DNA of 64,000 nucleotides from Marthasterias glacialis (Eukaryota; Echinodermata; Asteroidea; Forcipulatida; Asteriidae): the NCBI GenBank assembly GCA_911728455.2, contig OU452221.1, positions 3,376,290 through 3,440,289 of the forward strand, in the 5' to 3' direction. Below, piece after piece: positions 24,601-36,600 of the stretch. How positions within the stretch are numbered: the first letter of the stretch is position 1; each line of letters begins with the position of its first letter. The notes below the pieces were generated by a model. The model saw only the letters and a program-made list of their open reading frames with translations, was not told where the DNA came from and searched no databases. The translations under genes were made by a program, and so were the position numbers.

Positions 24601-27600
24601 ATCTTATCCTGTTGATAAGTCAATACATCACACACGCGCATATTTGCTGCATGCCTAAAGTTTTCGCTACTTCCTGCTCCAAAGCTGGCACACATTTGTG
24701 TGTGATTTTACCAAAAATCACCCATTTCATAATTCAAAAGCATTTCTTATTACAGAAACCTGTAATTCTATATAAAAGCCAAGGTCATCTGTTAAACTTT
24801 TCTTGCATAAATCATCAAAGGAACACTAGCTCCTATTGGCTTCTGGTAATCAGTGGAGCCAGTTTGTGTGAAGTGGGTGAGGTTGACAGTAGAATTACAT
24901 CACACTCACCAACAGGACAGCTTGCCCAACATCTAGACAGCACCCAGACAAAATGACACAAAAACACTTACTATTCAGCAATACGGTATTAGCTTTTGGT
25001 TGATTGTGTACTGGGGTTATAAAAAGGAAAAATGAACAATCAATTTGATATACCCATCATTGATAAAACCTCACCTTAATCGTCATCAACTCTTCCTTCT
25101 TCTCATACAAGTCGTTTTCAAACTCGTCATACACTGGATCAGGAAAAAACTCCAAAACAACGTCATTGTCTTCTGACCACGTTAAGAGGTCACTGACACC
25201 GTCCATAATGAAGCCAAAGGTCACATTAAGTTGAGATAGAGAACTGCTTATGGCTGAGGTTATGTTAGGAGTCCGGCATCGCATGAAATCCGGTCCTTCC
25301 CTGGCACAACTCTAAACACACATCATTCATAATGAACGATTTATTTTTATTTTTTTAAAATAATGTTTCCTTTCGAATCCAGAAAACAAACAAATTACTT
25401 AGAGGTCCTATGAAGTGGTATTTTATATTTGGGGGGCTTAATATATGGATTGATATTAAGACCATGGAAATGAAAATTTCAGACTTGCGTCCAAACATTT
25501 TTACATTGCTTGTGGCTTTTTTCACTGTTCATTATTTCAAAATTTATTTATTTACTCATTTATTTATTTACTCTTATTTATACCCGGTAAACCCATTCAG
25601 CCCGGGGCTATTTTTCAAGGGATCGTGTTTAAAACCTTGTTAACATAGATTAAAAATCGGAAATAATAAAAAAGTATTTAAGAAAAGACAACAACAACAA
25701 CAACAACAACAACAAAGAGACAGGTATAATATATACATAAATGATAAATCCAAAGTAAATTGAGAATGATAAAAGTATACGAAAGTGGGAAATATAGGCC
25801 TTCTTAAAGGGTCTGTATACGTTTGCTTATGACTCTGAAAATTTATGGCAATAATAACTTACTTGGTAAGAAGTACAGCAGCTTTGGATAGTATAAATGC
25901 ATTTTGAGAAACGTTTCACTTCGAAGTACTGCAGTTATGGAAAAATATATCACTTTTTATCCCCCAAAATTTGAATCTGAGAAGAGTTATGGCCGTAACG
26001 CTTCTCAGAATGTGTATTCCAATGACGGATACTTCTTCGGCGTGAACACAACCGCTCCAGATTTTTGGCGATATCTCAAAAACGCTACCACCTTTTGAAA
26101 TGAAACTTACACAGGTTAGTTTTATGGTATATATCTACAATTTTACGGTTCCAAAGACCAAAGGTATACTTTGCCTTTAAAAACAACAGCATGCACACTT
26201 CTTTTATACCCTTCTTGCAGCCGCAGTTGAAACAGCAGATTTCATTGGTTGACTCTTGAGTTTACCAGAGTAAGAACTCTTACCAGGCTATGGCATTGTC
26301 AAGAGCTCACCTCTGTTTATTTCTTTGAAGCACTGGGGTGCTGTGGTTTACACTAAAACAACAAAATTGTTGACAAGTTTTGAAGCTAGTGACTCACCTC
26401 AACAAACTTAATATTCTTAGGTCCGTCGCTGCCAACAGATCTTTTAGTGATTTGTTTAGTGACTGTAACAACAACAACAATTGAAGCCATCTGGGCAGTG
26501 TTTAGATATGTTCCTCTGACAGTCAACTCCCGACCACCACTGAGTATTGAAATAAATCAAAATTGATTCATGTGCAACTAAAAGAAAATGGGATAGTAGT
26601 TTAGAGTGCAATGGCAGGAATATTATCGCAAGGTAAAATTTTGACCGCTCCATTTCACAAGGCGAAGCCAATTTAAATTGAACTTCACAGAAAATAGAGC
26701 AATAATAATTTTCCCATTTCACTTAATAGTTGTTTCATATAACAGACATATAGATCTTTGTCATTTTATATGTTCATAATAAATACAAAATCAAAACAGA
26801 CATGTTTCCTCGTCTATCCCACACTCCGAAAATTCACAAAAGGCATAGGCCTTCTCCACACGCTCAAAAAACAAATTTATCTTCAAGCAAACTTGATGCG
26901 TGCAGCTTAGAATAGCACAACACGCATTGGTAGAACAGCGCAATATGGTAATATTAAAACCTTTTGCACAGGTGCTCCTGATGGTATTTCCACCTTTTAG
27001 TAACCCCCTGGAGTTAAAGATTTCAAGGAGCTTTTAGGAACAGTATTTTCAGCATTTAAGCTGATAGCTAACTCATCCAACTTAACATCCAAAGTTTTTA
27101 AATGTTGTTGTTAAACATAATAGAAATATAATAGTTTGACCTATAATTTACCAATATAACTATTTATACATTGATTTACTCACGCATAGATAGTGCTGGT
27201 TGGACTGACTTTAGTAATGACAGGGTTGTTGGTGAAAGTGTACACCTGGCTTGTTTTGTCTGCCCCATCAAAAGACATCTTGAGAACTTCTGTCTGCCCA
27301 ACTTCACCCTCAGAGCTTGTGCACACTGCTTTCCTCTCGGTCACTGGGCTGTTAAGTTACGAAGCAGAAGACAGGCCAACATAAAAGTATTTTATTAAAC
27401 AACTGTTTGATGAACAAATACGTGACAATAATTATCAGATAGGCCTAAACCAAAAAGTGTGAAACAAAATTTCAGATAACGGGCTCTACCTCAAGTTAAG
27501 TAATCTTAGTTGCTATGTATAGTATAGACTTCACTTGCCTTGTTATAATGCAAGCTTTATCACCAATGAATGCCTCAATATTCCGTCCTGTATTTAGAGC

Positions 27601-30600
27601 CATTCCGTTGATTGTTATACGAGTCCCACCAGCTTCTGGTCCAAAACGAGGACTGAAACTTGTAACAGATGGAACCTGGCAGGAAAATCAGAACGATAAA
27701 AAACACACAAAATAGTGAAAATTCAACATCAACCAGATCATGTGTCCTTTTATTTGTCAACAATTAGTTGTTGTACTGAACTCATTGCAAAGATAGAAGT
27801 TTTTTTTAATCTTGCTTTTAAATAATCTGATCTTGGATGACATATGAGAGCTATAATTTGGTGAAAATCAGACTCAGGTGATAAATGAAGTTGACATAAT
27901 TGCCAGCGCTCATACCTATCACATCTGTATTTATTTGAAGCAATTCTTCTTTTTAAAATTTATTCTCACACTTTTTCAGTTTTTGAGAAATGATGCTTTT
28001 TTCAAAGCTATTTGAAAAAAAGCTGAAAAGATCATCTAAATACAATGCGGAAGGTTCACCTTCCCTACATCCCTAGGTTATTTTGAACTTCTTGTACAAA
28101 ATATTTTCCCCTTTTCAAGTTTTATTTGTCATCACCAGAGACTCCATACGGTAAGAGTTGTAATCAAACCTACCCTATATTCAAATTTGACCTCTCCTGA
28201 GCTTTTCTGTTGTGTTGACCCATCACCTCCCAAGATTGTCAGCGATGCAGACACCACACTTTCAACTCTTGATTGAGTTCTGCAACTTACACTGTTAAAT
28301 GATTCAGATTGGAAATGTATCTAACATACTGAAAAAATGTTAAGAGCTTATTTTCAAGATAATCTGCTTCAGTGTTAAGCATATCTAGTTTTTGTTCTAT
28401 AATAAAAACAAGAGAGTAAATTACCACTGTATACAATGGTCATTGCCTCTCCTTAAATTTCCAAGTATGCAAGTATCATTGGAAAATGCAGAAATAAAAT
28501 TCAAATTGTGTGCCATTTAACAGTAGTCATTTTCATAGAATTAAACAATTCTGATTTGATATTCAGATGGTAAAACTGACACAACATCTTGGGTTGGATA
28601 TCAAGGATTTAAAGATTGATAACGTTGATTTCTTACCTATAGCCAGTTGCGTAATAGGCTTCCAATCCACCCAGATAGCATTCTTGGTCTCCAATCATCA
28701 CATTCAGTACAGTATGGAATCCTCTGCCAATATCTGTACCCATTACAGATACCGTGGTGTTACCCTCTATTGGTCCAGTCAATGGATATATCTAAACAAT
28801 CAAATATTGTCAAGTCAAGATGTAATTTATTGCTGTCAGATCATGTACATGGTCTTGGATCTTCGCATTCATTCCTCTACCAATATCTCTTCCAATTACA
28901 GACACTATGGTATTGCCTTAGCATGGTCAATTCAAAGGATAAGTCTAAATAAGACATTGTCAATCTTAAGACATTGTCAGAACATTGCTTTGATTAACTC
29001 TAACAAAATTTGAAAAAAAAATAATTACCTTTTGCAAACTGCTTACCAACCAAAAGGACCTTTTCGATAAATGCAACAAATTGTTAATGGCCTCACGTTT
29101 CGACCCTAACAGAGTCTTTCTCAAAGGCTATAAATGACAACACAACTCACATACAAGTATATCTGGAGTAACACTATCTGTTACTCTATATCGATAATCA
29201 ATAACGGATAAATGTACTCACCCCTTGGAGGATCGGATCAGGGCAGTTGGCATTATTATTATGGGTAACCCACTCCCCTTCTGCTGTTGTACAAGACTCT
29301 CTTAGTTCACACATAGCATTACACCAAACACACTCAAGCTCTGGCCTGGCAGTAACACATCGACTACAATCTGGCTTCAATACTCCACACTTGTAAAGTG
29401 TTGCTGTAGAAATAATAACAGTTCACATTGTTAGGATGGATGGCCTATCAAAAAACTAAAAACATTATAGACAAACTACCATTACCTTGATTAGGCTTGA
29501 GAGGGATCATAAATATCAGTGATTCGTATTTTTCTGTACATCAAGGGATGTAGTCTTAATTCGAGGACATAACAAGTTCAAAAGAACTTGTCTGAAGCTT
29601 TTCACAGTTAATTGAATTGTGCCTCCAATCATTAGGGGAAGTAAATTGTTCATGTTTATTTAAGTGAAGTTATTTAAGTCAACAGAGAACTTATGTACAT
29701 CTGTAATGGTGCCCCTTTCCTTTTGGGATCCTTGTACTGCAGGTCAAGGGGCAGGATCTCCATTAATGGAAAAAAATAAATTGTAGGGGCTGCAGTGACT
29801 ATGTGTGGAGATGTGGAGATGCCAGTCTCCTCACCCCACACCCTTGACTCCAACTCACCATTATTCTTATATATGTCATCTAGGGTGTGACGTTTACTAG
29901 TTGTGTCCGTCCATTCAATGGTCAGTTTCACAATCAGCTCTGCTTCATCAGTGGAAGTGTAGGTATACTGTGGAATATAAAACAAGCCATTGGAAGTTCT
30001 ATTCAAATAATTACCATGTGTTTTTATCATAGCTTGATTGTCCAATTTCAAAGAATGTTTTTCTTCATAATGGTTTGAGGACTAACTTAACTTACAGCTT
30101 TCGTATCACACACGATGGTATCAGCATTACGCTGAGCAGTTGTACTCTGACGTATTCCCTCGATATCAAAGCTACATTCAAAGCTAGTAGTCTAAGAGAT
30201 GAAAAAACAAATGGACAGTGGGAATTGTTAAAAGGAACAAAAACAATTTCATTTGAACAAGGTGGGTACATGTGGTTGTTTCTCCCAAACTGAAAAATAA
30301 GAAAAGGCAATGTTTTGGCAAAAAATGCCAAATCACTGTCAATCCAACTTCGTTAATTTATACTCATTTTAAATATTTTACAAAAAAATTACAATTTCTT
30401 ATTGAGTTATTTATTTTTGTAGTTTTCTTCGGTCCGAGCGTGTCTGTTGTGGTTTCATTTTTTAAATGTTTGTATGAGGAGAAAAAAAGGTTTTAAAAGT
30501 TGTGTATCTTTTGTTACAAAAATAGGCCAAGATAAACTCTTGCTGTGTCCTTCATTATTCCCTTGTTTAATTGATCAAGTAATAGACTACAAGGGAAACT

Positions 30601-33600
30601 GACTGGGTAAATCTCAATTCAATTATGGGGTTAACAAAGAAACCTGCGAACTCTGGATTAATGCTTAATTTAATTACATTTTTTTGTGGAAGTTTTTTTC
30701 GATTGAACTTGCCTGGGTCTCATTGGGTAGATTTGTAGTCATCACTTTTACACTCTTTTCAATTCCATTGGGTAGAAGGACTTCAGTATTCTGAGCCAGC
30801 AGCTGAGGGCAAGAACCTGGACCCTTGGATGAAGACGAATTTGGATTCTAAAGAAATAATATCCAATAATTATACAACAGAAATTATTTCTTCTTCAAAC
30901 ATCTCAGGTCAAAATTGTATTAAGATTAAAAAATGTTGTTATGACAGGCTTTTTGGGCAGAAAGACTTCAGTATTCTGAGCCAGCAGCTAAAGACAAGAA
31001 CCTGGACCCTTGGGTGAAGACAAAACTAAATTCTGAAGAATTAGTATCGAACTATTATTAAAGAGTTAATACAAAATCATTACCCCCTCATTTTGAAATT
31101 TGTCAATACTTTACCAATTCAATAAAAATAGGTAAAGACATCAAGAGGGTGTGGATTTATGTTCTATTTATAACTGTTAAATATCAGCATTGAAAAACAA
31201 CTTTTGTGGTCAGTTTAATCTTACATTTTGTCCAGTAATGATGATTTCATTGGCTCCTGTGCAAGTAGAACTAACATGAGTGCATCTATTCTCAAAGACA
31301 CACCAATCACAGGCCCAGCGACTACCAACACAAGATACACAACTACAGCAAACATAAATACAAAAACAACAAAATAATCCAAGTTAGAAAATGCTACATT
31401 AGAGAAATACTTCAAAATACAACAAAATGAAAATGCAGTCAAAGTATATATTTAAATTAATGTGAAGTGAAAGAAGAACAAAAAGTAAATTAAAAACTGG
31501 TGTTTCAAACAAATTCAGAGCTTGTTTATTCTACAAAAAGGAATAAATAAATAATCTTACGAAGTAAGAGCGGAGCATTCATAGAAATAGAAGCTTGTAT
31601 CCACAAAACTGACTGATGTTTCACTGGAATTGATGCTCAGTGTAACTGCAACGGTATCATCTGGGAAACAGAAAATTTACAATTATTTCATATTATTTAA
31701 AAATATGTATACAATTATTATCAAACTACTTTTATAAAGGTTTCTGAAATGGCGCAAAAATTGTGCTAGACTCACCTCCTTGTTGAATTGGAGGTATCAT
31801 ACCATCAGGTGGGGAGACACATCTAAGATCCTCGTTAGTCTTTGTAGCTTGAGATACGTAGGATCCAAACCAACACTCATAACTCATGTCGGTCAGTAAG
31901 TCTGGTAACTGCTGTACACTCACAGTTATCTAGCAAATATTCAATTTTAGTTGGTACAACAAATCAACACAAATTAAATTTTTTTTTAAAAACCTACGGA
32001 TATGCAAAAAAAAATATGGATTAGATGGTTGGAAAACTTGACAAAGATAAGACGGAAAATAGATGTTGAAGAATCACAGATGTTTCCTTTAAAAGAGTTG
32101 GTGTCGATCCTAAAAAAATGATAATTTCCAATGATGATTAACATTTTTGTTATATCTTTATGTAGTTTTCAACGTGACTGCAGTTCCCACTTTAGAAGAA
32201 CAAGAAGCAGTTTGTGGAATATATGTAGAAAAGGATGGGATCAATTGGGAGAATAAAAACAAGAGAAATGTAGAGTACAAAGTCATCATTGTTGGTAATC
32301 TTGAGTGTTTGCCCATCACAACTTTACTCTTACCTGTTGTTCTGTGACAGTGATTGGTAGACTGTCATAAGGAGCCACATTTGTTATCTCAATACACTGT
32401 GCAGTATTGTAGGCTAACCATCGTGTAGACACATCAGGCATGTTGCAGTCAGAATACAGGGTACATCTAATTAAGTACAAATTATTTTGGGGGTGAACAA
32501 AGAAAAAATTACTGGAGCGGGATTTGAACCTGCGACCACCGGCCTTAGTACGCTCTACCAACTGAACTATCCAGCTCTAATGATATCTTTGTTCAGGGGT
32601 TCCAGTCAGAAGCCATTCCACTGGTTACTGCCATGTGGCCAGGGATCACACCCCATTATACGATACAACTATAGAGCTAGCTCTATGGATATAGCCTGGG
32701 AAGCGGCAGCGTGGCTGCCAAGTACAAATTACATAAATAATCATCAAGAAACATCTTACCCTGGGTCTAAATAAATTCATCGGACCATTCTATTTAAACA
32801 ATCAGACTCGGTCTCTGCTGATGAACTAAATAAATTAGTTAGTACAGAACTGTCAGTGGGAAAAAAGAAAAAGCCATCTTTAAAGTAATTTTGTTTCATG
32901 AAACTCGTAAATTTAGTCTGTTATTAGTTGTTTTTCAAAATTCTTCACCTACATATTTATTAGACAAGATACAATACTTACTGTCTCTGCAGAGTACACC
33001 AGCCACAGTATGGGTCTCCATCCCTCCCTGCATCTGTACCAATACACGTCTCACAAGTTGTGTACTGACCACAGTTCTCAACACGCATCTTCACAAACTG
33101 TTTGGTACAAATGAAACATCTTTCAAAAGATGACATTATAAGTTGAGCTTCATGAAAAACCACTGAATTTTCACAATCTATATTCATAACAAGAGAAGAA
33201 TTTCTAGTGATCCTGTTAAGTGTGGTAAGATATGATGTCAAACTGTCTATAATTTAACCATACTTTTTGTTCAGTGAGTATGTACATCACTCTTGTTGTA
33301 TCATTAATCTTGTTATTGTACCTTTTCTTCAGTATGTACATCTCTCTTGTTGTATCATTAATCTTGTTATTGTACCTTTTCTTCAGTGAGTATGTACATT
33401 TCTCTTGTTGTATCATTAATCTTGTTATTGTACCTTTTGTTCAGTGAGTATGTACATCTCTCTTGTTGTATCATTAATCTTGGCATCTTTAAGGACTGAT
33501 CCACTAATATTAAGGTCTACTCTTTCATACAGTCTGGCTGAGGTCTTGTTTTGGATGTGAACCTGTAACACAGCAAGAAAAAAATATATATGTGTGGATC

Positions 33601-36600
33601 TGTCCAACAACCAAAAAAAAATACAAACAGAGAGGAACAGATGTTGATGCTTAACTGCACTTTAATCTTAACATTGGAGATATTATTGAAGTGAAATCTA
33701 TAAAGATATGGAAAAGTATCACTGTGATTGTATTTAATTACATTTTACAGGTAAAATTCTTACATGAATGGATAATGATGATGTAAATAACCTGATGAAA
33801 ACATTTAGTCTGAAATGCTGCAATGATTAAATGAAAGTGTACCAAGTTTGAATTTTTAAGCGGGAATTTCATCTAAAAAGGACTTCTTGAAATGCAAACA
33901 AAAGAATGCTCTTAATACTTACCTTTAAAAGCTCTCCACTGGAGTTAGTTCCAATGATAGCTACTGTGTGGTTCATTTCAGTAGTTGTAATGATGGATGA
34001 CATCAGAGTGGCTGTAAACAAATACACATTCATGTCAAAATATTGAAAGCAATCCATTCCAATATTTTACTGATGAAGGACATCATGATGAGTAATGCAG
34101 ATAACAATAAGGGAATAAAAGAGGTCTTAAACGGCTGTTTAAAACCGGCAGGGGCATGGCCGTGACCCTGCAAGGTTACACGGCCACGACCCTGCAAAGT
34201 TTCAAACGACCATTTAAGACTGAGTCACTGCTGTTTTATTCCCATTCATAAATGCCCTTTTTGTTAAAAAGCGTAATAATGTAGACAAATTTGTGAAACC
34301 TTTCTGTTTTTTTGAATAAGTTATTTTTCAATTCTTGCCATGTCCTCAGGCTCCATTTCGCGAAGGGTCAACGCTCATACGGTTGCGCGTTTGCATTATT
34401 AGACTTTACATTGAGTACCGCTATGTATTGATTGCACTTTGGGTAATTAGCACCAGCATAAACTAGTGCACCAACATGCATATGGCTACAATGAGCGCAT
34501 TCACAGCTCCAGCTATGTCTATATCATCCGTTTAAAAACGGTCTTAAACAGTCATGTGACCATCTTTCAACCAATAGGACTGCCCAAAATGTCCCAAACT
34601 GACTGGGGTATATTAAACATATTTGATAAATTTTAGTAAATATTAATACGATTAATACCCATATGATTTTGTGCAAACAACTAATGATATATTTTGACAG
34701 TGACAATGGTGGTAATTGTGGACAACAGTGTAAAAAAAAATTTTAAATAGCAAAACTAGCCTCTGAAATTTGATAATTCATTGAATTTTATGGTAACGTT
34801 TTACATTTTATTATTTTAAAAACACTTAGTTCAATTTACCTGATAGTTCCAGCACAGCACTTGATGTTGTTACATCAATGCCTTTAGCATACTTGTATAC
34901 TTGGTTGTCCCCTTCAAAAGGATGACACAGAAACATATCTGGACCAACCTTAAGAGACAAAGATAGATAATTATCCTCTGTCCACAGCTTAAACTTCATT
35001 AAACAAAAGAAAAACAAATTGCTGTCTTGTGAATTCATTCATGGTAAAAAAGTCTTCAAGAAAAAAGGGGAAAACATTGAAAAGTTTAGTCTTGTTTACA
35101 AGTAAAGTTTCTACAGCAGTTGTGTTCAAACAGAGCATAACTATAAAACTGTATATATTTGGAAGGACACAAAGTTATTATATTTTTATCATGGAAAAAT
35201 TACTGTTAAAAATACTGATTTTGGTCTTAAATTTGAGAAAATAATAGGCCGTATATAAACCAATGAAAAATTTGATTAAGAAGAGGCCCACATTGATTTT
35301 TGTAAGTGAAATTAATGTTCGTATAGCATTGGTAAGTTGTGCATAAAACCAATAGTGTCAATTCTAGAGACATTGGAAACAGTGAACAATCTTGTTTTGT
35401 TTTACAAGCAACTGACACCGAAAAAGAAAAATTTAAAAAATTCTTTTACTTGATATTTTAAAGATCTTTTTAAGACCTCTTTCTGAAGTAAGAAATATTT
35501 AGAAAAGGGCATAGTTTAACTTTTTATAATCTTGTTGCATACCTTCATGAGAAAAACTTCCCAAGGCTTCCCTCAAAGCATCTATAATATCCCTCATCTT
35601 AATATGGACATACCTTGGGATCCAACCTTAATGAAGCTGATGATACTTATACTTACTGGAAATGTACTACACATGGATCCTTTTAAGTACTGCACTGAGT
35701 AGTCATCTCCATTTTGAATACATCCCTTGACTGCTTCCCTAAAGGCATCTAAAATATCACTCATCTTATACACACACAATGCTGACTCATCAATAGGTAC
35801 ATCACTAGTCCCATCAGCTCCTTCATTCTTAGCAAACACAGCATACAACACCATGCCCTCATCATTCAAACCTAATGATACAGCAAGATCATGACCTGCT
35901 GGGCCAATATCAGCAGCTTGTACCAAACTGTACACACTACCATCAGATCCTTGGCATTGTATGGTGATTTCTGTGTAAGAGTCAAATGTTGGACTGGTCT
36001 GACAGACTCTGTTGATTTTAGAAACAGTGAAATTGGAACCGAAATTGTCTTGCTGAGAAGTGACAAAGTGTGTGAATCCATCAACAGAAAAAACAGCTAC
36101 AGACGTAATTTTAATTGGAGTCTGAGATTGAGCGAACTCAGCAATGGAAAGAAACACTGTACCTCTCGGAGCGAACAACAATTGGTTTAAACTAAGAGTT
36201 CTCCTTGCTATGGGTGGTATACCTCTATACATATCCTCATTAGCATAAGTCACAGCTACATACAACCAGTCTCCTCCATCTGGACCTGGTCCAGTTGGTC
36301 CATCAGTACCTGGTGCAATCAAACTAACAGTAGACAACTCTCCAAAACCAGCAACATTAGGCTCTGGATGAAACAACACATCAGTCAAATCATCTGGATT
36401 CCTGAACTTACATCTTCCTTCATTCTCACTTCCACATGTAATCAACCGATTCTGATTATCTAATGCCAGGATTTTATTGTAGTTGGTGAATATATCACAT
36501 CTATTACTTCCAAGTTCTTCACATGTACTAACACTCTGTAGCAGATTCAATGAACTATCCAGTCTGTATAAGTAGTTCACAGCTCCAACATACACAGCTC

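Larger units (their letters stand above)
24159..33097 (-). other. Gene B PSI/IPT stalk (exons 5-20)
   Basis: Residues about 497-1242. PSI1 is in exons 5-6 (ENCGQYTTCETC, PYCGWC). IPT1 is in exons 6-8, PSI2 in exon 9 (CVSCVGSRWACDWC), IPT2 in exons 10-12 and PSI3 in exon 13 (YKCGVLKPDCSRC). IPT3 to IPT6 are in exons 14-20 (starts IYPLTGPIEG and VTSFSPRFGPEAGG). This alternating order is that of class A and B plexins, where the stalk forms the ring that holds the receptor inhibited. All segments are present and in frame. Domain limits inside the IPT series are approximate because IPT repeats are weakly conserved. Confidence 0.82.
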
